From contig NZ_LT630003.1 in NCBI RefSeq assembly GCF_900105615.1, forward strand, positions 1,302,001-1,366,000: DNA of 64,000 bases, given 5' to 3'. The DNA is from Lacrimispora sphenoides JCM 1415. GTDB lineage: Bacteria > Bacillota > Clostridia > Lachnospirales > Lachnospiraceae. The translations under genes were made by a program, and so were the position numbers. The notes beneath the pieces are model-generated. The model saw nothing but the letters and a program-made list of their open reading frames with translations, ran no database searches and had not been told where the DNA came from. This document shows, piece after piece, positions 8,304 to 15,894 of the stretch (its first letter is position 1; each line of letters begins with the position of its first letter).

Positions 8304-8324
8304 ATGATTAATTTTTCTTGCTAA
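8304..8324 (+). CDS. Six-codon upstream reading frame
   Basis: GAGGTG (8293-8298) precedes an ATG by five bases, and the frame then encodes only M-I-N-F-S-C before TAA. It lies just before a terminator-like hairpin (8352-8370). Short leader frames of this kind precede many drug-inducible ribosome-protection genes, where a stalled ribosome changes RNA folding. Translation is inferred from the ribosome site only. Confidence 0.45.
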   Translation: MINFSC

Positions 8325-8351
8325 TTTTTCCAGTACACTTAATACAAGGCG

Positions 8352-8376
8352 AAACAGGGCTGTCCTGTTTGTTTTG
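8352..8376 (+). terminator. First attenuator hairpin of the ABC-F leader
   Basis: AAACAGG (8352-8358) and CCTGTTT (8364-8370) pair around loop GCTGT and are followed by GTTTTGTT. Flanking bases (AGTAC before, GTACT after) can lengthen the stem. It is positioned after the six-codon reading frame. Confidence 0.5.
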
Positions 8377-8465
8377 TTGTACTCATGCAAGAAAGATATT
8401 CTTTTTTCTCTTAATTTATACACTTGTGTTGTGCTATAATTTTTAGCTTAACTGCGTATATTTAT

Positions 8466-8505
8466 GAGCTGTAAGAATAATTAATTCTTGCAGCTCTTAT
8501 TTTTT
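8466..8505 (+). terminator. Second attenuator/terminator of the ABC-F leader
   Basis: A 13-bp stem, GAGCTGTAAGAAT (8466-8478) with ATTCTTGCAGCTC (8484-8496) and one G-T pair, has a five-base loop and is followed by TTATTTTTTAT. This is a good intrinsic terminator placed before the 26-codon leader frame, so the resistance genes need read-through, or initiation further downstream, to be expressed. Confidence 0.7.
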
Positions 8506-8535
8506 ATAAAATTTTATAAGGAGGATTAATAAATT

Positions 8536-8616
8536 ATGATAAATACAGACACTTTGATAACACATGTTAATATCCATATAGAGTCGGATACTGCAGGCGG
8601 CACATATATGGAGTAA
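8536..8616 (+). CDS. 26-residue leader peptide before the ABC-F gene
   Basis: AAGGAGG (8518-8524) precedes this ATG, and the frame encodes 26 residues and ends TAA 66 bases before the ABC-F start. It contains Thr-His at 9-10, His14, Asp18, Gly21 and a C-terminal Met-Glu. All of these match at the same positions in the 26-residue frame in front of the downstream cfr-like gene. The stop codon lies inside the loop of a switchable hairpin. A drug-sensing leader is the likely role; it is inferred from position, ribosome site and the paired leader. Confidence 0.6.
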   Translation: MINTDTLITHVNIHIESDTAGGTYME

Positions 8617-8643
8617 TAATAAGGTCGCCTGATTGTTCCGACT
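8573..8643 (+). promoter_or_regulatory. Switchable hairpins overlapping the ABC-F leader peptide
   Basis: One fold pairs TCCATATA (8573-8580) with TATATGGA (8605-8612). The alternative pairs AGTCGGA (8582-8588) with TCCGACT (8637-8643), with inner stem CAGGCG (8594-8599)/CGCCTG (8626-8631), followed by a T-rich run. The folds interleave and cannot both form, as expected for ribosome-controlled attenuation. Confidence 0.55.
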
Positions 8644-8682
8644 TTGTTATTTATATGATTAAATTCAGAGGAGGACAAAAAT

Positions 8683-10161
8683 ATGTCTTTAATAAATGTA
8701 GCAAATCTAACCTTTGCTTATGAAGGTAGTTATGATAATATTTTTGAAAATGTAAGTTTTCAGATTGATACCGATTGGAAATTAGGCTTTACCGGAAGAA
8801 ATGGCAGAGGGAAGACTACCTTTCTAAATCTTTTGCTGGGCAAATACGAATATAGCGGAAGCATTTCTGCGAATGTGACGTTTGAATATTTTCCTTATGA
8901 AGTGGAGGAACAAAGTAATTTCACCATAGATATCATAAGGGAAATCAGTCCAAATTCAGAGGATTGGGAGATAGTTAAAGAATTATCATTATTAGATATG
9001 GATTATGACACTTTGTATAGGCAGTTTTATACACTATCGAAAGGTGAGCAGACGAAAGCACTGTTGGCTGCCATGTTTTTGAAGGAGAAATCCTTCTTAC
9101 TGATCGATGAGCCAACCAACCATTTGGATGCTGAAGCCAGGCAAAAACTGAGTGATTACTTGAAAAAGAAGAAAGGATTTATCCTGATTTCCCATGACAG
9201 GTCTTTTTTAGATAATTGTGTAGATCATATCTTGTCTATTAATAAAACGAATATCGAAATACAAAAGGGAAACTTTTCTTCATGGTGGAGAAATAAAGAA
9301 TTACAGGATAATTTTGAGCTTGCAGAAAATGAAAAATTAAAAAAGGACATTAACAGACTTTCAAGCTCGGCGAAACGGACCTCCACCTGGTCAGATAATG
9401 TTGAAAGCAGTAAGTTTGGAACCACTAATTCCGGAAGCAAATTAGATAAAGGATACGTTGGACATAAAGCTGCAAAAATGATGAAGCGTGCTAAAAATAT
9501 AGAATCCAGACAACAAAACATGATAGAGGAAAAGTCAAAGCTTCTTAAAAATATTGAATCAAATGAAAGCTTAAAATTAGCACCGTCTAAGTTCCATGAT
9601 AAAAAGCTTGTGGAGTTAACAGATGTTACAATTAATTATGATGATAAAATTGTCTGTGAAGGAATAAGTTTCACCATTGAGCAAGGTGAAAAAATTGCTG
9701 TTCAAGGAAAGAACGGCAGTGGAAAATCAAGCATCTTAAAATTGATTTATGGAGATGACATCCCTCATAGTGGAATTGTAAGAAAGAACAACAACTTAAT
9801 CATTTCCTATGTCTCACAAGATACATCAGATTTATATGGTGATTTATCTGAGTATGCGGATAAGAACGGCATTGACGAGAGCTTATTTAAATCAATGCTT
9901 AGAAAGCTTGATTTTTCAAGAGAACAGTTTGAAAAGCATATCGAGGATTTTAGCGGAGGACAGAAGAAAAAGGTATTACTTGCTAAAAGTCTTTGTGAAC
10001 GGGCACATTTATATATTTGGGATGAGCCATTAAACTTTATTGATGTCATTTCCCGTATGCAGATTGAGAAATTATTAACAGAGCATGAACTGACAATCTT
10101 GTTTGTTGAGCATGACAGAACATTTTGTGAAAATGTGGCAACAAAAACAATTAAATTATAA
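8683..10161 (+). CDS. Lsa-type ABC-F ribosomal protection protein
   Basis: A 492-residue ABC-F ATPase without membrane segments. It has two nucleotide-binding domains: Walker A GRNGRGKT (38-45), signature LSKGEQ near 119 and DEPTNHLD in the first; GKNGSGKS near 343, FSGGQKKK and LYIWDEPLNFID in the second. A charged linker at about 190-300 is the antibiotic-resistance domain that reaches into the ribosome. Overall pattern, length and the WDEPLNFID variant match Lsa proteins, which displace lincosamides, streptogramin A and pleuromutilins from the peptidyl transferase centre. GAGGAGG precedes the ATG. An elaborate leader lies upstream and a cfr-like gene 161 bases downstream. The drug range of this member is not deducible. 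Confidence 0.9.
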   Translation: MSLINVANLTFAYEGSYDNIFENVSFQIDTDWKLGFTGRNGRGKTTFLNLLLGKYEYSGSISANVTFEYFPYEVEEQSNFTIDIIREISPNSEDWEIVKELSLLDMDYDTLYRQFYTLSKGEQTKALLAAMFLKEKSFLLIDEPTNHLDAEARQKLSDYLKKKKGFILISHDRSFLDNCVDHILSINKTNIEIQKGNFSSWWRNKELQDNFELAENEKLKKDINRLSSSAKRTSTWSDNVESSKFGTTNSGSKLDKGYVGHKAAKMMKRAKNIESRQQNMIEEKSKLLKNIESNESLKLAPSKFHDKKLVELTDVTINYDDKIVCEGISFTIEQGEKIAVQGKNGSGKSSILKLIYGDDIPHSGIVRKNNNLIISYVSQDTSDLYGDLSEYADKNGIDESLFKSMLRKLDFSREQFEKHIEDFSGGQKKKVLLAKSLCERAHLYIWDEPLNFIDVISRMQIEKLLTEHELTILFVEHDRTFCENVATKTIKL

Positions 10162-10180
10162 AGTGGAAAAGGAAATTAAT

Positions 10181-10261
10181 ATGTATAAAGAGTTAATAAT
10201 AGCAACACACAATAGGCTCCATGCAAAGCCGGATGTTTTGGGCGACGCTTGCATGGAGTAG
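10181..10261 (+). CDS. 26-residue leader peptide before the cfr-like gene
   Basis: The frame starts 19 bases after the ABC-F stop, with GGAAA before the ATG as a modest ribosome site. It encodes 26 residues and ends TAG 61 bases before the cfr-like start. Thr-His (9-10), His14, Asp18, Gly21 and the final Met-Glu coincide with the leader of the ABC-F gene, and the DNA around both stop codons (ATGGAGTA, then GTCGC) is also shared. The two leaders are therefore homologous, and the pair probably senses the same drugs. Confidence 0.58.
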   Translation: MYKELIIATHNRLHAKPDVLGDACME

Positions 10262-10318
10262 GATAAGTCGCTAATCATACTGGCTTTGCTTCCTAACGAT
10301 TTAAAGTGAGGAGGAAGC
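10217..10318 (+). promoter_or_regulatory. Switchable hairpins and masked ribosome site before cfr-like gene
   Basis: CTCCATGCAA (10217-10226) is perfectly complementary to TTGCATGGAG (10249-10258). GCAAAGCCGG (10223-10232) overlaps the first arm and pairs instead with CTGGCTTTGC (10280-10289), with inner GCGAC/GTCGC. GCTTCCT (10288-10294) can also pair with AGGAAGC (10312-10318), which is the ribosome site of the cfr-like gene. The three are partly exclusive, so translation of the leader should decide access to the start codon. Confidence 0.55.
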
Positions 10319-10322
10319 CTGC

Positions 10323-11357
10323 GTGAAACAGACAAAAACAAAATATAAAATAATGAAACAAATAGTATCAGATATGAAATTACCTGATTATAGATACGAA
10401 CAGATTATAAATGCTGTTTTTCATCAAAGAATAGATAATTTTGATAATATGCAGATACTGCCAAAAGCGTTAAGGATGGCTTTGGTAAATGAGTTTGGAA
10501 ATTGTGTATCAAGTGTAAAACCTGTTTTTATACAAGATTCCAAACAAGCTGAAAAATTGCTGTTCGAATTATCTGATGGAGAAAAAATAGAAGCTGTTGG
10601 ACTAAAATATAAGCAGGGATGGGAATCGTTTTGCATATCTACCCAATGCGGCTGCGGTTTTGGCTGTCGCTTTTGTGCAACGGGAAGTGCTGGTTTTAAA
10701 CGTAATCTTACGGTTGATGAGATCACTGACCAATTACTTTATTTCCTTTTTAATTCTCATAAACTCAATAGCGTATCGTTTATGGGAATGGGTGAAGCTC
10801 TTGCAAATCCGGAGTTATTTGACGCCGTAAAAATTTTAACGGATCAAAGTTTATTTGGATTAGGGCAGCGAAGAATTACTGTTTCAACAATTGGCATTAT
10901 ACCGGGAATTCAAAGATTGACCAGAGAATTTCCACAAGTGAATCTGACCTTTTCCCTTCATTCACCATTTGATAAACAACGAAGCGATTTAATGCCTATA
11001 AATAAAAGATTTCCATTGAATGAAGTAATGAAAGCATTAGATGAACATATCATTCATACGGGTCGGAGAGTGTTTATTGCTTATATTATGCTTGAAGGAA
11101 TGAATGATACCAAAGATCATGCAGAAGCAGTTGTAAGTTTATTGAAAAGCCGCGGTTCATGGGGACATTTATATCACATTGATCTAATCCCTTATAATTC
11201 CACGGACAAAACAGCTTTTAAATTTCAATCTTCAAGTGCTATCAGACAATTTGGCGGCATTCTAAAGAAGGCCGGTATAAGCGTAACGATTAGAACGCAA
11301 TTTGGCTCTGAAATTAGTGCTGCATGCGGACAGCTGCATTATGAAAGTGAATTATGA
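10323..11357 (+). CDS. cfr-like: Cfr-type 23S rRNA (adenine-C8) methyltransferase
   Basis: A 344-residue radical SAM methyltransferase of the RlmN/Cfr family. The [4Fe-4S] cluster cysteines are Cys111, Cys115 and Cys118 (CGFGCRFC). The two catalytic cysteines are Cys104 (SFCIS) and Cys335 (AACGQL), matching Cys105 and Cys338 of Staphylococcus Cfr. Stretches such as LTVDEITDQ, SFMGMGEALAN, STIGIIPGI, VNLTFSLHSP and VVSLLKSR agree with Cfr rather than housekeeping RlmN. Cfr methylates C8 of A2503 and gives resistance to phenicols, lincosamides, oxazolidinones, pleuromutilins and streptogramin A. The start is GTG 10323, five bases after GGAGGAAG. It lies downstream of an Lsa-type ABC-F gene in an AT-rich island that looks acquired. 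All catalytic residues are present. Which cfr variant this is cannot be settled by eye. Confidence 0.88.
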   Translation: MKQTKTKYKIMKQIVSDMKLPDYRYEQIINAVFHQRIDNFDNMQILPKALRMALVNEFGNCVSSVKPVFIQDSKQAEKLLFELSDGEKIEAVGLKYKQGWESFCISTQCGCGFGCRFCATGSAGFKRNLTVDEITDQLLYFLFNSHKLNSVSFMGMGEALANPELFDAVKILTDQSLFGLGQRRITVSTIGIIPGIQRLTREFPQVNLTFSLHSPFDKQRSDLMPINKRFPLNEVMKALDEHIIHTGRRVFIAYIMLEGMNDTKDHAEAVVSLLKSRGSWGHLYHIDLIPYNSTDKTAFKFQSSSAIRQFGGILKKAGISVTIRTQFGSEISAACGQLHYESEL

Positions 11358-11416
11358 TGCTGGCCGCAAATTTTATACCAGGCATCTACACTTATGATTA
11401 TGAGCCAATAGTAGAA

Positions 11417-11455
11417 AACAAGGTACAGGAGTAATAATCTGTACCTTGTTTTTTG
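11417..11455 (+). terminator. Intrinsic terminator after the cfr-like gene
   Basis: AACAAGGTACAG (11417-11428) and CTGTACCTTGTT (11439-11450) form a perfect 12-bp stem with a 10-base loop, followed by TTTTTTG. It closes the resistance operon. Confidence 0.9.
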
Positions 11456-11603
11456 TATGTTGCAGGGATTCGGGGATCAATCCTTCGGTGATCTGCTTGC
11501 TGTTAATATAATTCGTTTGGAAATATTTATGATTTCGTTATTCCTTTCATTCATTTTTATGCTATCATTAAATTATTCTATATGTTTTTGCGGGGGAGGA
11601 AGA

Positions 11604-13871
11604 GTGAATAAAAAAGGCGGAGTAAAGTTAAGCAAAATGCGTTACTTGTATTATGGGTTGTGCATTTTGATCGGCTGCTTTGTATTGTGGATCGCTTTGA
11701 TGGAAGGAAAGCGGCTGCATTATTTGGATATAGAAATTATGCCAGCAAAGCAGAGCTTTGTAATCAATGTTGGGGCAAATAGCGAGGATGTTGATATCTT
11801 TGCTGCGGAAAAAGATGTTCATGTTACGGTCAGCTATACCGGAAAATTGCAAGAGCATCAGACGAGACAGACAATAGAGGGAAATATCAGGGAAAAAACA
11901 TCAGACAGCACGCCGATCCATCTTTTGTTGTTTGGCTTTGACAACACAGATAATTGGCAATGGGAACTGTTAAGTTCTGTGGGCTTGTCTTCAATTCACT
12001 ATAGTCAGGGAGAGATGGCAAATATTCGGGTGTACCTTTACGTGTTTGCCGTTGCCATATTTGGGGTACTGGGCATTTTTCTGCTTTTTAAAAATAATGG
12101 TAAAAAGAGAAACTATACAAAAGAAAGATTACTGGAATTTACGGATGACGCAGAGAATCAGGCAGCATTTGAGGCGGGGAAGCGGTGGTTTTTGATTCAT
12201 GACAGGAGACGATACTGGAACCGATGTCTGATATTATTATTCGCCTTCGGATCAGGTTTTTACATTTTCCAGGAATATTTCTACAAGTGGGTCTTTCTGA
12301 ATTCATTAGACTACATAGGAATTGTTTTTATAGTAACTCTGGTGATTTTAAGCTTAGGCGGTGCCTTGGAAGCTTATTGGGCAAAAAAGCATATGGAGGT
12401 ACTTACAAAAGAGAACCGGCCCCTTACTGCGGCGGCAGCTTTTTTAATGGAGGCAGCCTATGGTCCCTATAGGCTGCAGTCCTACTATAAAAAACAAGTA
12501 CATAATGCTGCCGCCGGACTTGCCAGGGCTGGAAAATATGAGCAGGCGCTGAAGCTGGCTGATTTTGGCTGGAAGGGCGTTCAGGAAAAGAAACTGATGC
12601 AGCTGGCTCACAGCAATCTATGCTACGTATGCTTCATAGGGCTGGGAAGGCAAGAAGATGCCGAAACAGAATATTCACACCAGAAGCAGCTTGTTAAAAA
12701 TCATCCCCAATTAAAAAGGATAGGAGAGGCGATGCTTCTGTTATCTGAAATCAGGAAGGCATATACAGATCAGAAATTTGGGCAGGTGGAAGCCTATGTA
12801 AATGTATATTGTGATCGTTATCCAGACGCATATCATTGCATACCGCTCATGCCTATTCAGATGAATGTTTATGAACAAGCAGGTGAAATGGAGAAGGCAA
12901 AAAATATATGCGGTAATCTGCTTTCCTACAGCCCTGAAAATATAGCAGTCAGGGAGGCGATGGGATATGGAGCTTGTACCTATGTGGAATCTACCGGCTT
13001 CCTGAAAGATAAGACCGGACTTGTGTGCCGGATTGTTTTAACCGGAGTACTTGGCATTTACACGGTGCTGTTTGGAATCCTTATGTTAATGGGTTCACAT
13101 CATTGGGGAACAAGTAAAACGAGAGTATATGAAGAGACGAAAGCCGAAGAACTCATACAGCAAACAAATGCTACCGAGAAGGCAGAAGAAGAGCCGATGG
13201 AAACAGAGATGTCGGAAACGGAGCAGGAGCAGACTGTTCAGGCTTCTAACTCCCAGGCGCCAGGCTTTAAGCTGGATTTGCCAAAAGAATGGAATCGCCT
13301 GGCTGTCAGAAATGAGTTTAAAGGAGGGTGCAGCTACCATCAGAAAAAATCTTATGATTTGATGGGGGATGGGGTTTTATTCTATATTCAGACGTACTCG
13401 GACTGCAGCTATGTTAATCTGCCAGACTATGATATATGGGGATATGATGGTCCCTATGTATATGTAATGTCACTGCCCACAGATGTGACGTTTTATATGG
13501 AAGACAGTTCCATAATGGAAGAATACAATAAAATGCATCGTGAAATCAGTCAAATACAGGATACTTTCCGGATTCAGTCTGATACTGCAAAATATGACGG
13601 CTCTGAATTTGTATTTCCTAACAGCAGCGATAGCCTTTTGCAGGAGCCGGATTTATGGAATCTTTCAGCCAGTCAGCTGCGGATTGCAAGAAACGAGATT
13701 TATGCAAGACATGGCAGGCGGTTTGCTGATGAAGAATTGCAGAGGTATTTTAATCAATGCAGCTGGTATGAAGGAATGATTGATCCAAAAGATTTTGAGG
13801 AAGATGTGCTGAATGAAACAGAACGTTTCAATATCCGTTTGATTCAGGAACAACAGAAAAGTATGGAGTAG
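11604..13871 (+). CDS. Multi-span membrane protein with C-terminal YARHG domain
   Basis: A 755-residue envelope protein of unknown role. Membrane helices are seen near 15-32, 145-165, 215-260 (two) and about 490-510. The region between 270 and 450 is helical and rich in Ala, Tyr and Leu, like TPR repeats (for example KYEQALKLADFGWKGV). After a low-complexity Glu/Thr/Gln linker, residues from about 555 are outside the membrane. They end in a YARHG domain (LRIARNEIYARHGRRF near 690-705), a module found in extracellular clostridial proteins. GTG 11604 with GGGAGGA a few bases upstream is preferred; an in-frame ATG at 11457 lies inside the preceding terminator tail. It is 20 bases upstream of another membrane protein and probably cotranscribed with it. 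Confidence 0.75.
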   Translation: MNKKGGVKLSKMRYLYYGLCILIGCFVLWIALMEGKRLHYLDIEIMPAKQSFVINVGANSEDVDIFAAEKDVHVTVSYTGKLQEHQTRQTIEGNIREKTSDSTPIHLLLFGFDNTDNWQWELLSSVGLSSIHYSQGEMANIRVYLYVFAVAIFGVLGIFLLFKNNGKKRNYTKERLLEFTDDAENQAAFEAGKRWFLIHDRRRYWNRCLILLFAFGSGFYIFQEYFYKWVFLNSLDYIGIVFIVTLVILSLGGALEAYWAKKHMEVLTKENRPLTAAAAFLMEAAYGPYRLQSYYKKQVHNAAAGLARAGKYEQALKLADFGWKGVQEKKLMQLAHSNLCYVCFIGLGRQEDAETEYSHQKQLVKNHPQLKRIGEAMLLLSEIRKAYTDQKFGQVEAYVNVYCDRYPDAYHCIPLMPIQMNVYEQAGEMEKAKNICGNLLSYSPENIAVREAMGYGACTYVESTGFLKDKTGLVCRIVLTGVLGIYTVLFGILMLMGSHHWGTSKTRVYEETKAEELIQQTNATEKAEEEPMETEMSETEQEQTVQASNSQAPGFKLDLPKEWNRLAVRNEFKGGCSYHQKKSYDLMGDGVLFYIQTYSDCSYVNLPDYDIWGYDGPYVYVMSLPTDVTFYMEDSSIMEEYNKMHREISQIQDTFRIQSDTAKYDGSEFVFPNSSDSLLQEPDLWNLSASQLRIARNEIYARHGRRFADEELQRYFNQCSWYEGMIDPKDFEEDVLNETERFNIRLIQEQQKSME

Positions 13872-13891
13872 GAATTTGGAGGCTGTATCCC

Positions 13892-15379
13892 ATGCAAGAG
13901 AATAAAGGAAGAATGAGTTGGAAAGCATTTTGGCTTTTATTGATAAATCCTCTGACAGCAGCGGTATATCTTGTGTTTTTGCAACGCTTATACCGATTGT
14001 GCCAGTTTGGAGGAAAGAGAAGGAATATACCGATATTAGCAGGCTGTATGATATTTTTCTGTATGATGCTTTTGATAGCGATTATAGCGGCTATTAAAAA
14101 GGGGAGAAGGACAGAAGAACAAACTAATATTGTGAAAGAAACCGAATTACGAAAGAAGAAAAAAGGCCGATGGTTATATAGAAGTTATATGTCAGTGCTT
14201 CTGTTATTTTATATTGGAACTACATTGTTTTACGGAGAGAAAATTGTACTTAGCGCCAGTAATTTTAATGGAAAATTATCATGGTTTTTATATGAAAGAA
14301 CCCATAAAAGGACTGTAGAGATTGTTCATGATAATGTTTTTTCAGGTGGAATCGATAATATGATAGCGGATTTAGGGCAGAAGCTTCAAATGCCGGAAGT
14401 TTTATATGTCGCTACCAGTTTTAATCTTCATTTCAAACCAGATGGAACCATAACTTCGTTGGAAACCTATTTATATGGAAATGATGACAGAGGAAATTTA
14501 AAGACCTATTTAATCAACTATGATGGGAGCAAGTCAAAACGTGCGACTGTTTATTTGGATGGATCAGTATCGGAGCAGGGCAAAGACCTTAAGAAATTGC
14601 AGCCGATGGTTGAGATACTAAAACAAGTAGATCTGGAAGAGGCCGTACAACAATGGGGGGAAGAAGAATACGGAATCATTTATTATGGAGTGCGGGATTG
14701 GGGAAATGATTCTACGGGAATCAATTGGGTGGATTTAAATGAGGGCAGGCCGGCGAATGCTGAGACCGGATCCAATATTCGAGGGTATACAGTTTCTGTA
14801 TTTGTACCGGGCAAAGAAAATGAAATTACGCCAATACGCTATCTGGCGGCATCAGAAGAGGAAGAGCAATCTGACAGAGAAGCATTGTCTGAAGAGAAGC
14901 CTGCCGCAATCAATCCAGATGAAGAATTTCAATTTTTAAATGGTGACCGGTTCCGTCTGAATGTAGTAGATGCCGCTCTTGGCAGCCGCTATTACACCCT
15001 GGAGTACAGTGATGATGGCGGAAAAAGCTGGAAGGTTGTGAATCAAGATCCGTTTTTAGGTCAGGCCGGGGTGGCCGCAGGCATTGCCTTTATTAACGAA
15101 AAGCTGGGATTTTTCTGTCTTTCACATAATGGCGGCGATGAGGCAGAGCTATACCGGACAGATGATGGTGGAAAAACGACAGAGCCAGTACAGCTTCCGT
15201 ATTCCGTTATGGAAAAAGATCCGAATCAGGATTCTCCGTTTGATTTCCCCCAAATGCCATATGAAGAAGATGAGATTTTGAAAATGGTGATAGGACAGGG
15301 GGCTGATGGGGGACAAGAGGTTCTTTACCATTCAGAAGATGGAGGAATCAGCTGGGAATTTGTCATGGAGATCAGATAA
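13892..15379 (+). CDS. Membrane-anchored protein with BNR-like repeats
   Basis: I do not recognise the full-length 495-residue protein. Two N-terminal membrane helices (about 12-32 and 45-65) are followed by a basic stretch and a third helix near 95-115, then an extracellular part. The C-terminal third has at least three Asp-box motifs of the BNR type, YSDDGGKSW, YRTDDGGKT and HSEDGGISW, with the spacing of a beta-propeller as in sialidase-like or YCF48-like folds. The middle region (130-300) has no clear match. GGAGG lies about ten bases before the ATG, and the gene follows the YARHG protein by 20 bases, so both may form one envelope-associated unit. Enzymatic residues of a sialidase are not apparent, so a binding or assembly role is more likely. 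Confidence 0.7.
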   Translation: MQENKGRMSWKAFWLLLINPLTAAVYLVFLQRLYRLCQFGGKRRNIPILAGCMIFFCMMLLIAIIAAIKKGRRTEEQTNIVKETELRKKKKGRWLYRSYMSVLLLFYIGTTLFYGEKIVLSASNFNGKLSWFLYERTHKRTVEIVHDNVFSGGIDNMIADLGQKLQMPEVLYVATSFNLHFKPDGTITSLETYLYGNDDRGNLKTYLINYDGSKSKRATVYLDGSVSEQGKDLKKLQPMVEILKQVDLEEAVQQWGEEEYGIIYYGVRDWGNDSTGINWVDLNEGRPANAETGSNIRGYTVSVFVPGKENEITPIRYLAASEEEEQSDREALSEEKPAAINPDEEFQFLNGDRFRLNVVDAALGSRYYTLEYSDDGGKSWKVVNQDPFLGQAGVAAGIAFINEKLGFFCLSHNGGDEAELYRTDDGGKTTEPVQLPYSVMEKDPNQDSPFDFPQMPYEEDEILKMVIGQGADGGQEVLYHSEDGGISWEFVMEIR

Positions 15380-15441
15380 GTAATAGAGAAATAAAAATTC
15401 CTTTGGGGAATATGCCGGTGCACAGCTGAGACGCCTTCAAA

Positions 15442-15648
15442 ATGCAGGATATGACAGCAGAACTGCGAAATGGGATTGACGTGCTGCTGGAAATTAAAAA
15501 AAGGAGCGACGAAAGAGAAAAATGCATGCAGATTCCGATTATCCGGGATTTCATCATCGATGAAATAGGAAGACAAAAGGCCTATGTGGAAGGTATTTCA
15601 GATGACAGAAAGCGTGACTGGGAAAAACTAAATGATATTTTTCTATAG
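15442..15648 (+). pseudogene. Possible remnant of a small hypothetical gene
   Basis: A 68-residue frame rich in Asp, Glu, Arg and Lys with protein-like composition (EIKKRSDERE; DDRKRDWEKLNDIF). It has no ribosome site before its ATG. The overlapping frame just upstream (about 15403-15470) also reads like protein for some 20 residues (for example LRRLQNAGYDSRT) and ends in a stop. A frameshifted remnant of a longer gene is the simplest reading; a genuine short gene is the alternative. A terminator follows 20 bases downstream. Confidence 0.4.
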
Positions 15649-15667
15649 ATTTTACGATAAGTTTCAA

Positions 15668-15705
15668 TAAAAGCAGCACCTGTTTATGTAGGGGCTGCTT
15701 TTTTA
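15668..15705 (+). terminator. Intrinsic terminator
   Basis: AAAGCAGC (15670-15677) pairs with GCTGCTTT (15694-15701), followed by TTTTA. It ends the membrane-protein unit. Confidence 0.75.
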
Positions 15706-15790
15706 GTGTTCCTGGAGGGCAAACATTTAACGAGTAAAAGTATCTGATCCGAAAATTCAAATAACTATCTGGAATTAACACCGCAAGCTA

Positions 15791-15819
15791 TTGTAATTTT
15801 ATTCACAAAGTGATAATAT
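15791..15819 (+). promoter_or_regulatory. Promoter upstream of the 15.9 kb gene pair
   Basis: TTGTAA (15791-15796) and TAATAT (15814-15819) are 17 bases apart. Transcription would start at about 15826, at the edge of the heptamer repeats, so these would lie at the extreme 5' end of the mRNA. Confidence 0.45.
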
Positions 15820-15826
15820 AAATCAT

Positions 15827-15854
15827 AAGTAGTAAGTAGTAAGTAGTAAGTGGT
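15827..15854. repeat. Four tandem heptamers
   Basis: AAGTAGT occurs three times in perfect tandem (15827-15847), followed by AAGTGGT (15848-15854) and a partial unit. The array lies between a promoter and the AAAGGAGG ribosome site of the next gene. Seven-base units can gain or lose copies by slippage and would change the length of the untranslated leader. Confidence 0.85.
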
Positions 15855-15894
15855 AAGTAAACCAAATTATTAATACAGTTAAAGGAGGAATATT

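Noticed and set aside
15827..15854. CRISPR-like repeat array
   Set aside because: The units are contiguous heptamers without spacers, and there are no cas genes.
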